A stretch of DNA of 64,000 nt from Ashinkailepas kermadecensis (Eukaryota > Arthropoda > Thecostraca > Neolepadidae): NCBI GenBank assembly GCA_034440615.1, contig JAOTOM010003166.1, forward strand, positions 62,001 through 126,000, in the 5' to 3' direction. The notes below the pieces were generated by a model, which worked only from the letters and a program-made list of their open reading frames with translations, was not told the origin of the DNA and did no database searches. Positions 10,686 through 21,860 of the stretch are shown here, piece by piece. The stretch's first letter is position 1. Each line of letters begins with the position of its first letter. A program made the translations under genes and the position numbers.

Positions 10686-10904
10686 GTGATGAGAGCGACA
10701 ATATTTGTCCGGCATTTGCTTGGGCTTGGCCGAACCCCATCGACTGCCGGCGACGTTCAGTGCCCCCTCCCTTGTCTATCACAGCTTGCAATGGACGGCA
10801 CGTACATACCCGGGCCCCGGCGGAAATCGATGTTTATACAAGGCCACTGCACAACACTGCATTCCATCAGAGCAACAGCAGCATTCCTGCGTGCAGACCC
10901 AGTC

Positions 10905-11095
10905 ACACTTCACTCGACACAGGTCCGACACAAGTTCGACACGAGTTCGCCACGGGCCCGACACGGATCCGACATGAGTTCGACACAGCACCAGGCACTT
11001 CATCAGGCACAGGTCCAACAAAAGTTCGACACGAGTTCGCCACGGGTCCGACACGGATCCGACATGAGTTCGACACGGATCCGACACAGATCCGG
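10905..11095 (+). repeat. GATCCGACATGAGTTCGACAC-type tandem repeat
   Basis: Short GTCCGACAC / GTTCGACAC / GATCCGACA units alternate in about 10-12 bp steps, with a longer repeat of about 96 bp visible (the segment near 10940 recurs near 11035). It directly precedes the GC-rich possible exon at 11100-11400, the arrangement seen at proven exons in this window. Confidence 0.7.
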
Positions 11096-11192
11096 TTACC
11101 ACTTCTTCGTGGTGGACTCGCAACAGATCAGTCGACCGACTCGCCGACCTCGTCCGGCGGCAAGTCCAAGCTGTAGCCGTTGCTGCCGCAAC

Positions 11193-11400
11193 AGGGGTAC
11201 ATCCAGACGCCGCCGGCATCTAGAGGTACAATGGGAAGCAGCGGGGCGGTCGGCCGGCGGTGCCCGGCGGGCATCTCGCGGGCGGCCGGGACGACCTCGA
11301 GCAGCATGTTCTGCCCGCAGGGCAGCTGGCCTCGGGAGCACCGGAGCCCGATCACCCGCCTCCTTGGCACGCTCCCGCCAAGTGTGTTCTTACTCGGTGG
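11193..11400 (+). CDS. Possible GC-rich exon of unknown protein
   Basis: A GC-rich block in AT-rich surroundings follows CAACAG at 11187-11192 and contains, in one frame, PAGQLASGAPEPDHPPP followed by WHAPAK. Composition (proline, glycine, alanine) resembles the C-terminal linker of ZNF598, and it follows a tandem repeat like other exons here. No motif is decisive, the frame is not fixed, and it may not be coding. Confidence 0.25.
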
Positions 11401-12441
11401 GCCCGTGGCCAGATGCTGGCCTCCTTGAAGGCTCCACATCATCTGCAAAAAAAACACCGTGTACAAAATAAGAGTGTGAGAGGTGGGCGCCATTTGGCGA
11501 AAACGCAACACAAAGTTTTAACTCACCCAACCGATACCGCTGGATGAGTGTTGTCACGAGTAAGGCCACAAGCAGGGGGCGTCTTCCTTCAACTGCTAGA
11601 ACGCTCATCAACTTGAGCGGAACCTGACTTGACAACCAGGTGGCGTCAGACAAGAGGGGTTTCACATTTCACTTTCACTAGAGGGGAACAACTATGGCGT
11701 CCCGAAATTTTTAATTGCGGTTTAGGTTCCTGACTTGAGGCTAGGTCAACATCTGCGTTAGTTGCCATTTCGAGTGGAAAAAACTTCGGGGTGGGCTTTC
11801 AAGCAAAAAATGATCGAGCATGCTACAAACATTCTAATTTAAGGTATGTGAAATACGACGAACTTCAACAATTATCATGTTTATTCTACACAATGCCATG
11901 TTTTGAGAATGCTGCTGTTCCTCGCAGTCATATCTAAACCCGGTTTCGGCACCGCGTAATTAGTGCCACATGACATTGACAGGCCGGTCAATGTCCTGAG
12001 ATGGCCTGATCTCGTGTGGTCAGACCATATTTGACCTGAATTGGCCTATCCATGAAATGAGCTCCAAACATTGCACACTTTGGCTAAGGCTGACTTGATC
12101 GTATATCAATATATGCATTGTCCCAGCGTTACCTAAGGTCAGGTCACAAGGTCACAAGGTCCGAACCTGGATAGTTCCGAACCTAGTGAACTTCTTTTTT
12201 AGAACTGCAGTTCGAATTATTGATGGGGTGGCTTTATGGACCAGCATCCTATTGCTATGCAGTTTGTTGCGTGGATCATGGCATGGCCACCCGATCCGTG
12301 AATTCCAGTTCAACGGCAGAACTTTGACCGAGAGCTTAGCATGCCATGAATGGAGGATTTGCCGCGGCGCGGGGGCGGCCGGGGCCAACGGTGCGGCGGG
12401 CGCTACGTGTTGTGCGCGCGTGCTGCTGAGCCTGGGGCATT

Positions 12442-13326
12442 CCAGCACGATTCAACAGGTGATTAACACCCGACCATCTCGGATTCTCTTGAAAATTGGT
12501 ACCCAGGGTAATCAGGTGCCCAGATTCCGAATCTGAAAGTCTTAGGTTTATCGGAGCAGTGGGTGTTGAGTTGTAGCCTCGGGCAGTTTTTTTTTTAAAG
12601 TTTGAATACAGGGTTTTTTGGGACGCCATAACTCCCATAAAACTGAAAGTAACCTAGCAAAATGATATATCGTTAGAATCGTAAAATCACAAGAATTGTT
12701 GTGGTGTAGCTCATTGTTGAAAATTTCGAAATTTTGGTCAAAAATGTGTTCACATTTTTTTTATATGTGGCCAGTTAAAATAAATGTGTTTTTTGGGCCG
12801 ATAATATTGCCTGTGGTATTACTAACTTGCATGCAAAAAATTGGAGATAGGTATTTTTATAAATATTTTTCCCCATTTTTTTATTTCTGCCGTGCAGTGC
12901 AAATTTGCTCTTTTGACGCCCTGCGGCCGCAAATATCGTAAGTAGTACAAACATATGACAAGTCAAATTTAAATGCTCCAAATTCCATTGCTTATGAAAA
13001 ACTCTTTTGACCATTTCAGGAACAAAATTTCGAAATTTTAAAAAAATGAGCTACACCACAACAATTCTTGTGATTTTACGATTCTAACAATATATAATTT
13101 CACTAGGTTACGTTCAGTTTTATGGGAGTTATGGCGTCCCAAAGAAACCTTATATTCCAACTTTTCAAAAACTGCCCGAGGCTATAACTCAAAACCCACT
13201 GCTCCGACAGACCTAAGACTTTCAGATTCGGAATCTGGGCACCTGATTACCCTGGGTGCCAATTTTCAAGAGAATCCGAGATGGTCGGGTGTTAATTTGC
13301 ACCCATCACCTGTTGAATCGTGCTGG
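12442..13326. mobile_element. Foldback element with about 295-bp inverted arms
   Basis: The left arm (12442-12736) and right arm (13025-13326) are inverted copies with modest divergence. Both begin CCAGCACGATTCAACAGGTGA, contain CCGACCATCTCGG and TTGGGACGCCATAACTCCCA-like segments, and end near GAAATTTCGAAATTTT. The right arm has a roughly 11-bp insertion near 13295. The 290-bp AT-rich loop has no significant open frame. Probably a non-autonomous foldback or MITE-type DNA transposon; no clear target duplication was found. Confidence 0.85.
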
Positions 13327-13548
13327 TGTGGAGTGGCTGAACGCACACTCCACACTGTCTCCATGACATGTTGCCAGAAACGGCGTGTAGAATACGGCTT
13401 GTATTTTCAGAGAAGATCCAAGTGAGAGAGATAGAACAGTTTGCATGACATGTTATACACAGTAACAGACGACGTGTCCGAGTGCGGTTCGGCAGCAGCG
13501 GCCCAATGATCTCAGCGAGGTCACGGGTGATACTGGCAAGCGGACAGT

Positions 13549-13583
13549 TGTCTCTGCGCAGGCGCATGCTTTGGCCCGCTACA
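13549..13583. repeat. 35-bp sequence shared with 18310-18344 (possible LTR end)
   Basis: TGTCTCTGCGCAGGCGCATG followed by CTTTGGCCCGCTACA is identical at 13549-13583 and 18310-18344. Its last bases GGCCCGCTACA are the reverse complement of TGTAGCGGGCC at 38465, which fits the TG..CA inverted ends of an LTR. Element identity is not proven. Confidence 0.4.
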
Positions 13584-13607
13584 GGTACCCCCCAGACACG
13601 GCGCCGG

Positions 13608-13748
13608 CAAAGGTGACGTGGCGAACAACATACCGCGCAGGGGTGATCACTGCACGGCCGGAGCGAGTGCGAAGGGCGGGCCGCAGCGCTGGCCCGACGG
13701 TTGATGACGGCGGTGGCGACGGTGGTGCGGGCGGCGGATCCAAGTAGG
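13608..13748 (+). pseudogene. Possible retroelement polyprotein tail
   Basis: A GC-rich frame reads KVTWRTTYRAGVITARPER then VRRAGRSAG, a glycine-rich stretch and a stop at 13746-13748. It directly follows the 35-bp LTR-like segment. The basic, short tail resembles the C-terminal end of LTR-retrotransposon pol proteins, but no conserved motif is present. Low confidence. Confidence 0.25.
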
Positions 13749-13766
13749 CTGGTTTGACGAGATGTC

Positions 13767-14003
13767 AGCCAGTGAGTTGGCTGAGGTTGCAGTCAGCCAG
13801 TGGGTCGGCTGAGGTTGCTGAGGCAGCCAGTGGGTCGGCTGAGGTTGCTGAGGAAGCCAGTGGGTCGGCTGAGGTCGCTGAGGTTGTTGTAACGTCAGCC
13901 AGGACGTTAGACGATGAGACGGCAGCCAGTGGGTCGGCTGAAGTTGCAGTCAGCCAGTGGGTCGGCTGAGGTTGCTGAGGCAGCCAGTGGGTCGGCAGAT
14001 GAG
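13767..14003 (+). repeat. GCAGCCAGTGGGTCGGCTGAGG minisatellite
   Basis: About seven copies of CAGCCAGTGGGTCGGCTGAGG with GTTGCTGAGG linkers, unit about 30-40 bp with variable spacing. Open frames across it (Ala-Ser-Gly-Ser-Ala-Glu-Val repeats) are products of the repeat. Confidence 0.85.
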
Positions 14004-16500
14004 GCAAATTTGCCGATTGATTTGCCCCCCCCCCAATAACATATGCTATTTTTATGCTGAGAAGAAAGTTAAAGAAAAAAAGAAGAAAAAAACACCATGC
14101 GACTTACGTAGCTTAGTTGATGCCAACCAGCACATTTTGTACTGAAATGAAACAGATTTGAATTGGATAGTGGATTGACTCTCCACCCTTTGCTGTAAAA
14201 TTGACAACTTTGTGGAAAAAAAACAAAGGAGTTGGATTTCCTTCCAATTTGCAAGCACGACTTACATCATAAAAGCAACCTTAATCCTTGGCAACGCGGT
14301 ACATAGTTTATCGTCGCTTTACCGAGGCTTATTTACTGACGCACCCGACCAGAAATCTGGCATATTCCAAATTCGGTGGAGAAATTCGGCGCACCTGGCA
14401 ATCGCACTAGTGACGTCACGGCTCAGAACTATGGGCCTGTGGCGGCTGCAGAAGTGACAAACACCTGCTTGTAAGTTATATAACGTCAAAGCCCATCACC
14501 AAATGTGTCTGGAGAGACTTGATAGACACTTGCGCGCAATAAATGCCACAAATCGTGGTGGGCGTTTCTCAGAACATCCAAATAAAAAATTCCAGTTACA
14601 AAAATTCCAGCGCCTAAAGTCTAAATTTGAGGTTGCAGTCGACAAATGTGACGGAGGTGAGACATTCTAGATGCAATTGCGCGCAGTGTTTAATCCGTAG
14701 CCCAATCTCATGTGACGTACTGATTCGTTTTTTGTACTTCGCACTTTCTGATGTATCTGCATATTGGTGTGATTTTAAATAGTGAAAAAATAGCCTGCTG
14801 CTATTTAATTCCCAAAGGAACAGTAGTTGAAGAAGTAGGCAGGTAAGCTTGAACAAGAACATCCAAATACAAAATTCCAGTTACAAAAATTCCAGCGCCT
14901 AAAGTCCAGTCCATGCCTTTTTCTGATTTGTGCTCAGGGTTTCCATTTTAATATCACATAACTATCACGTATGTCTTCAAGAAGGTCTGTTTTTAGTTTA
15001 CTTTTATTAATATTTTCACTCCACTGCACCTGGTGCTTTTTCTGTCATGGATTGGGGCACCTAGTGTTGCATTTCCGTCCAGGGGTTGGCACACCTTTTG
15101 GTAAATTTACAGCTTAAGGCAATTTCTGATTTCTTGATTTGTTTAGTGCAATGTTTAAGAATGTGATGAACATGATGTTACTGCTCATTTTGGTAAAGTT
15201 GTGTTTTAAGGTGTTTTATGAATTCGTAGAATGTATCATTTCAATGCAATGTTTATGAATCTGACCCAAATTATGGGACCACTCATTTTCTATACAAATG
15301 CCTACATTTCAGGTTGTGAGCAAAATAACACCAAAAAAGGCTTTGAATTAGGTGTCATAGGATAAGCTATTCTTTTTAAATAAAAAGAAATGCAACATAA
15401 CCTAACCTAACCTAGCCTACCCTCCCTTTGGAGAAAAACAAAACCAAAACATCAAGTTGTAAAAATTTCAAGCAATGTATTTTTTTACAATAAAAAATGT
15501 AACCCAACTTAACATGTTGAAATGTAAAAGAAAATAACATGTTGAAAGTACTATATTTTCAGGAATGTAATCCTGTGCTGATGATATTTTCTGTAATAAA
15601 TTTGCAAATCAGATCTACATCATTAGTGTTAATAAATATGAAAAATTCATAGAAATGCATACACCGGTTTGTGGACAAGAAGTTATTCTGATGATTTCTG
15701 ATGTATTGGAACATGACAAATGTTTCATGATAGAAGCAGGCAAAGTTAAAGTACTTATATCTCAATAAATGGTCAGTTCACTAACAAGACAGCAAATTCA
15801 CTCAAATAGCACTCAAAACACCAGGCGGCCCACTCTTTACAAGTTTAAAATCGATGACAGTGCTTTCTTGAATCATGTTTAAAGCACATGAAGGAAATGT
15901 ATTGCTGACACTTGTAAGGAACTGATGTGCAATCTGCAATCTACTCTCGATCGTGCAATCTGCGGAAAAAAACACGTTGAGCAGCCGCAGTGGCATATTA
16001 AAGGGAAAAGTTCCCCTCCCTAATGTCAGGCACCAATGAAATACTTTCACCCACCGTCATTACTATTCAGGTCTGCTGTGCTCTGATGCTCCATCAATGC
16101 CGGTGTGTTTTAGCCTGCATCTGATCGCTGAAGTATTTTTATTTAAGCCGGTGTGTGTTTGTTGGTGTGTGGAGTGAGGAGGAGGGTAACGGTGACGGTG
16201 ACGGTGACGATAGATCCGAGCCCACTATATGGCACGGCAGTCGCATGCTATTACTCAGAGTTGTTATGTTGACATGTACTGAGCACTGCTCTTTTAATTA
16301 TGTGACTTCACCAGTTATTGGACGATTTTCCCCGTTGGTGAGGATGCTGAATAAACATAAACATACACATCGTCGAATAAAAATCGGAATTTCTGAGATC
16401 CGAAAATATAGTGGGCTAAATCCGACGAGTTTTTTTTTTTTTTTGGGGGGGTCTAGTGCGTTGGCACTTCGGCCCCCCAATGTTTTTCAAAAATCGACAC
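14004..16500. other. AT-rich stretch without genes
   Basis: Contains a C10 run at 14026-14035, a 51-bp direct repeat at 14571-14621 and 14856-14906, a short CCTAA-type run at 15400-15420, GGTGAC triplets at 16189-16209 and a T/G homopolymer at 16430-16450. None of the short open frames has a recognisable domain. Confidence 0.5.
14571..14906. repeat. Pair of 51-bp direct repeats 285 bp apart
   Basis: AGAACATCCAAATAMAAAAT followed by TCCAGTTACAAAAATTCCAGCGCCTAAAGTC occurs at 14571-14621 and 14856-14906 with one mismatch. The intervening 234 bp is unrelated to the repeat. It could be a segmental micro-duplication or the two ends of a small element. Confidence 0.85.
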
Positions 16501-16507
16501 CCCTGGC

Positions 16508-16664
16508 ACCAAATACAACCACCAAAGACAACATATCACCAACTATTGCGCCACACACAACATCCCACTAAACCTCACTACTCTCCTCAACGACGAACAT
16601 CCAGCACTACACGAACATGTCTTCCACTTTCTCTCTATCACACGCATACTAGAACAACTGTGAA
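16508..16664 (+). pseudogene. C-terminal end of a non-LTR retrotransposon ORF2
   Basis: One frame reads ..HITNYCATHNIPLNLTTLL, then NDEHPALHEHVFHFLSITR and a stop at 16662-16664. The pattern (hydrophobic LxxLLxD, then FLxxTxILxxL at the very end) is typical of the C-terminus of Jockey/I-type LINE polyproteins. An A-rich 3' UTR follows to about 17130. Upstream the homology is lost in a T/G homopolymer, so this is a 5'-truncated copy. Confidence 0.5.
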
Positions 16665-17135
16665 AAAAGGGGAAAAAAACAACAAAAAGAACAAAAACAA
16701 AACAAAAGATGGAACGAAAACAAAAAGATGTTACAAAAAAAATGAACAAAATAGCCAAAAAACGAAAAACATGACGCTGATTAAAGAACAACAAAAGAAA
16801 AACAAAAATATACCCCAAAACTCAACGTTCTTGCAATGTCTCAACCAAGGCGAAGACCCAACCCCAAACCCCCCACTACACCCCGTACCCCAATCTGGCA
16901 CCGTCCGGACTGGCGACTCTTCTCAACCGCAACATCTTCGGACTCCGACCAACTCTACTATACTCAACTCTACTCTACTCAGCTCTACTCTACACTACAA
17001 GAAGCTACTTCGACACTGCTCAACCAATCAACACCCTCTTCCACCCCTCGACTAATCCTCCTACCATACCCCTCACCCCTTTATACCGCTTAACACCAAC
17101 ACAACAACAACAACCGGAAACAGCCGACATCACCA
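16665..17135 (+). mobile_element. A-rich 3' UTR of the LINE fragment
   Basis: Low-complexity AAC/AAAAC sequence, then CT/CTCTACTCTA-rich DNA, lies between the ORF2 stop and a GGCAGTGTGTGTGTG tract at 17142. No target duplication was identified. Confidence 0.35.
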
Positions 17136-17469
17136 CACGGTGGCAGTGTGTGTGTGTGTGCCTGAGTTTGACCAGCCTGCCACCTTGAGGTGATATCGGC
17201 TGTTTAGTTGTTTTATAGATGAGCTGGCAGAATCGGTCTGGACGGTGCCGTTTAGGGGTGTAGAGGGATAGCAGTGGTCATCGCCGTTGGTTTGAACAAT
17301 GCAAGAAGATATTGATACATGCACATGCGTATGTTTTCGGCCTTTTTGGAGTGTCTGTATTATCTTTTTTTCTTTTTCTTTTTCTCCTGGTTTGGGCCGT
17401 GTTTGTTTTGTTTTTTTCTTTTCTTTTCTTTTGTGCTTTTGTCATTTCTTTGTTTTGTTTTGTTTTGTT

Positions 17470-18270
17470 TTTTGTTTTTTTTCCTTCCTTTTTTTCCACA
17501 TCATGGGTAGACTTGGGCGGGTCAAGGTGATAGGATGTGTTTGGGACGTTCAGTGTTTGGAAGATTTGGCGCGAGTATGTGGTTTGTGCTTGGTAGATGT
17601 GGTGTTTGTTTTGTTGTATGCTCTTGTGGCGGGTGCATGGGTGATGACTGCGATGTTGTCTGAACTGTCGTCTTCTGAGTCGGTGTGTGTCTCGATTTCG
17701 AACTGTAGGTTCTTACGGACTGCGTAGGGTGTTAGTGAGTGGTGGGATGTGCCTGGTAGTGGCAATGTATTGTGCGTTTCACGTTCTGGTACTGGTGGTA
17801 GTGCTTGTGTTGGGTGTGTGGGTGAATAGTGTCTGGGTTTGTGTTGTTTTGTTGCCTTGGTATGGGGTCGGATAATGATGGCTGGGTCGGTTTGTGTTTC
17901 TTTGGAGGGTGGTGGGGTGTGAGATGTCTGTGTTTGTGTGGATTGGATGTCCGTGTAGTGTTGTTGGATGTTCTGCGTCGACTGCGGGCCGTTGACCCAC
18001 GACCTTGCCCGCGGCAGGGCCCAGCCCTCGAGGTGGACAAGGCGGAGAATTTCTTTCTCCCTTGTCCACCGAGGGCAGGCCCTGTCCCGGGAGGTGTGGC
18101 CTCCGCCACAGCCGACGCAGCGTTGTGTGTTGCTGGTGCATGTGTTGCTGTCATGTTGTTCTGCGCAGTTTGCGCAGGTGGGTTCTGTGTCGTGGCACCC
18201 CCCCCCCCCCTTCGAGTGCCCGTACCGCTGGCAGAACTGGCAGCGTCGAGGGAGGGGTGCGCGTGCCGTG
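17470..18270 (-). pseudogene. Non-LTR retrotransposon ORF1 (gag) remnant with CCHC knuckles
   Basis: On the minus strand from about 18240 the frame gives CQFCQRYGHS, then after a run of C (18200-18210 on the + strand) CANCAEQHDSNTC and CVGCGGGHTSRDRAC. These are three consecutive CCHC-type zinc knuckles as in ORF1 of Jockey/I LINEs, followed by a Thr/Pro/His-rich tail to about 17500. The homopolymer run breaks the frame between knuckles one and two. The N-terminal part is missing. Orientation is opposite to the LINE fragment at 16508. Confidence 0.6.
18010..18088. other. Imperfect hairpin inside the gag remnant
   Basis: GCAGGGCCCAGCCCTCGAGG plus TGGACAAGGCGGAGAA (18014-18049) pairs with TTCTCCCTTGTCCACCGAGG plus GCAGGCCCTGTC (18055-18086), giving a stem of about 30 bp with a loop of five bases. 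One arm encodes the third zinc knuckle. Likely a templated palindromic duplication. Confidence 0.7.
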
Positions 18271-19056
18271 ACGTGATAGGCTGGCCAAATTCATACACAT
18301 ACACACACATGTCTCTGCGCAGGCGCATGCTTTGGCCCGCTACACTGGAATGCCCCTGCTGGGTTTGCCTCTGCGTTGGCGTGCCCGGGGCCATGTGGCG
18401 GTGACCTCAGGACGCCTTGGCAGTGGCGCTACAGTTCGGCCCGGGACGAGATGGCGCGAGGCTATGGGTGTCTGCTGGAGACGACCAACCGCTGGACGCT
18501 GGCTAGACCGAGGTGGACTGGTCTGGCTCATCGGATCTTCCAGCTTCCTTCGTCAAGGTAAGTTCTGCGCTGTTCATGGCTTGCTGTGCCTGTTTTCTAA
18601 ATTGTGTGGCGAATTTGTTATGCGTACTTTATTTGTCAGTATAATGGAGTCTAAGGAAAGTGTGCAGTCTCGTGTCCGGCCTGGGGTTTGTCGATGTCGG
18701 CACCCAGTGGCGTCGCCACGGAATTCTTCCAGGGGGGCAAGGTCGAAAGGGGGCCTCCTGTTACCCGAAAGGGAGCCTCCATTGTGTTAGGGTCTCATAT
18801 TGTTTTTAGGCTCTTATACTATGGTTCGAGGATGGGGAACATGATTTCATATTGGTTTTTTGTTTGTTCTTGGCATGGTGCATCATTTACTCAAAACGCA
18901 ATAGCACTAATCATTTTGGCTGAAAACTGGGCCATACCAGGGTATAAATAAGTAATATTTCGATAAATGCATAAGTGCCAAAACAAACCATCGTCTCAAT
19001 GCTTTCTCGAATCTTCCCGCTGGCCTCTAGATTGAAGCGAGCTGGCGGGGCTGGTG

Positions 19057-19240
19057 CTAAGCATATCTTACAGATATCTGCCATTGATCAACCCACTTTT
19101 AAGTCCTCCAAGTCTAACTGAATATAGCTAGATTCATCACTACTGTTATTTATTCCCATCAGCTTGATGTCATAAGCAAAGCTTGAACGACCATTTCTCA
19201 GTCCAAGGACGACAATTTCGTAAAGGTGACAACGAGAAGT
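19057..19240 (-). pseudogene. Degraded LINE reverse-transcriptase fragment
   Basis: Aligns by eye to 39826-40000: ATCTGCCATTGATCARCCCA, TCCTCCAAGTCTA and CAGCTTGATGTCAT occur in the same order. Those bases encode the reverse-transcriptase region around the catalytic xxDD motif on the minus strand of the CR1/Jockey-like LINE at 38820-40771. No long frame remains. It is nested in the hAT-like element. Confidence 0.75.
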
Positions 19241-19550
19241 GGATTCATTAGTTTTTTTAGCGTCATCTTAGGAATTTGTTTATTTTTATAACATTTGGTG
19301 CTGGCTGCAAGGCAACTGTCACACGAGCTAAAATATATCCTCAGCGAATAAATTCGCGGCAAGAACAAGCATGGAACACCAATGCATAAATGACAATGCA
19401 ACAATGCAACAATGCAACAATGTCAGTACATACATAATCCAAGCCTTCACATTCCACGCCGTCACGCCCATCGTTTTCGCTGTGCTGTGCCGTTTTGTAA
19501 ATGACGTTGAGAAGGTATGGAAGCTGGGAAGCTCTAATCATGCAGGCTGT

Positions 19551-19590
19551 TAGTTAGTTAGTTAGTTATTGTGGTTTAGGGGCGCATCGC
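19551..19590 (-). mobile_element. 40-bp truncated retroelement 3' end with 11-bp target duplication
   Basis: TAGTTAGTTAGTTATTGTGG plus TTTAGGGGCGCATCGC is flanked by ATGCAGGCTGT at 19540-19550 and 19591-19601. On the minus strand it reads GCGATGCGCCCCTAAACC then ACAATAACTAACTAAC, the same tail as 2259-2316. Confidence 0.8.
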
Positions 19591-20059
19591 ATGCAGGCTG
19601 TAATAACAGAAAAGAAGTTTGTTGGAAGAAAATGCATTTAAAAACATCATTCATCCCATTTCATATGGGGCATGGATGTTGTATTGCATGCTTATGAGGG
19701 GTAATTTGTCCCCTCAATGTTGGCTTTTCCCCATGGGCGTATGTTTCGGAAAATTATTGAGGGACCAGTGGAGTACCTATATTTGCGTTAAGCAGGAGGG
19801 GGCAAAGGGATTTGCAGGGGGGGGGAGGGCACCTACGCCCATTAAAAAAGTCCTTGGATTTCGACCGCTATTTTGTCGAAGGGTACATTTCGAAATAATA
19901 TAATTAGTCATCAACTAAATTGTCCTGTGGAGGGGCCTAATCTACCACTATGGTTTCTGATTAGTCTGATTTCAACCCTAACTCCACCACTCAGTTCTAA
20001 GGTTTTCTTTTGGTATCCCTTGATAAGTTACTTCACACTGCTGAAATTACACCTATACC

Positions 20060-21860
20060 ACAAACCCGGATCGGTATCCCACAAAATCAAGCTGGAGCCC
20101 TCCAAAAAGAAGAGATTCCAGCAAATAAATGTCAGGGTCAGGAAAATGGCTCTGTTGCACCGAACATTTTTTTGTGCAAGATGCCTTCAAAAATTGCGTA
20201 TGACTCCGAAAAGCATACCGGATCTCGAAAAATCGAGGTGGGATACATGGCGTCAGAGGTTAGAAAAATCAGGCTGGGATTCGGACTTTTAATAAAAAAA
20301 CAGAAAAGATCCACAAAAATCGCGTTGAGCCCAGAAAGCTGGCGTTGGGTCTCCGGAACCACGTGCCTGGGCGCGATAAGTCGCGCTGGGACCCAGAAAA
20401 AAATACACTGCAAGCTCGCAAGGTGCACAGGGGCCATGAGAACGCACAAGGGCCTGGAAAAGAGGATGGGGCCACGAAAGGCAACATGGTTCGAAAACGT
20501 TCAAAACGACCGGAAGCTAAATAAACACATTGGGATCTTCGAAAACGCCCCGACACGTAAAAAATACTCGGTGCACAAAAAAACGCAACAAAGCCCTAAA
20601 ACGAGCAGGGTTTAGAAGATGTATTAGGCCCATAACTTCAAAGTAAAATGTATTACCCACCACTTTAAAATACAAAATTTTACAATTTCAGGCATTGCAG
20701 TTCATAGCACCCGGTCGCCACGACGGCAACGTGAGTGCACGTGCACACCCATTTTTCGTATTCGGTGCATTCGCCACACTTCGTGCGATGCTATGGTTTC
20801 TGCTAGGCCTTCTGCGTTTTGCTAATTGCTGCCACATGGTAGACTTGCACCATATTTGGCGTGATTGAATGATTCGCCTGGGCGTTCGCTTCGATAAGTC
20901 GATTGATTAAATTCGATCATTAGTTTCCTACTTCCCACATTTTCTGGTAGCTATGAAATGCGGTTGCCGCTGAGCTTTGATGCACTTCATATCCTTGCTG
21001 CTATCCTCCCAGATTGGATACCGAACCGAGGCCAAGCCTCGGCGTTTTTTTTACCCGTTGCGTCTTTCTTGGTCTATGATTGTGTATTATGGCTCCAATC
21101 CATTTTTGTTAGGGGCCTAAAGCATTTTCGAACCCCCTGCTCGTTTTAGGGTTTGTTGAATTTTTGTACACCGAGGATTTTGACGTGTCAGAGCGTTTTC
21201 GAAGATCCCGATGTGTTTATTTAGCGCCGGTCTTTTTGTTTGTTTTGGAACCATGTTGCCTTTTGCGGCCCCAGCCACCTTTTCAGGCTATTGTGCGTTA
21301 TCATGACCCTTGTGTGCCTTGAGAGCTTTCGGTGTATTTTTTAGACCTCTCGGTATGTATATTTATGGCTGCAACGCTTGTGTTAAGGCCCTGTCGCTTC
21401 TTGTGAGACTGTGCGCTTTGGAGGGTCAGTTGTATTTTCGGCCCCCGTTGTGCTCTCAGGGTCCCGATGTGTTTATTTTGGGCTTCTGACGCACACTTGT
21501 GGGGCCCAAGTACAATTTTGGGGCTTCGGTACGATGTTTCTAGGTCCCAGAGTGGCTTATCGCACCCAGGCGCGTGGTTTCGGAGACCCAACCCCAGTTT
21601 TCTGGGCTCAACACGATTTTGTGAAACTTTTCTGATTTTTTTTAAAGTCCGAATCCCGGCCTGATTTCTCCAGCACTTGGCGCCATATTTTTGTATCCCA
21701 CCTCGATTGTTCGATATCCGGTTTGTTTTTCGGTGCCGTACGCAATTTGTGAAGGCATCTGATAATATGTTCGGTGCTCCAGAGCCATTTTTTTTACCTG
21801 GGCATTTAGTTGTTGGAATCCATCCTTATTTTGGAGGGCTCCAGCTTGATTTGTGTCTGT
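20060..21860. repeat. Large imperfect inverted repeat, arms about 0.57-0.7 kb
   Basis: The left arm (about 20060-20610) read in reverse complement matches the right arm (about 21138-21860). Shared blocks include CCCTGCTCGTTTTAGGG, TTTTCGAAGATCCC.ATGTG, GGTTTCGGAGACCCAACCCC-like and GGAGGGCTCCAGCTTGATTT. The right arm has an extra block of about 170 bp near 21370-21535. The spacer (20611-21137) is unique AT-rich DNA. Confidence 0.8.

Noticed and set aside
10686..11471. 261-codon plus-strand frame
   Set aside because: The middle is the GTTCGACAC tandem repeat and the end is GC-rich sequence in a different phase from any plausible exon. Only a short possible exon was kept, with low confidence.
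16155..17530. Phe-rich and Lys-rich frames
   Set aside because: Homopolymer and TTTTC/AAAAC low-complexity sequence; only the LINE C-terminal frame at 16508-16664 has a recognisable pattern.
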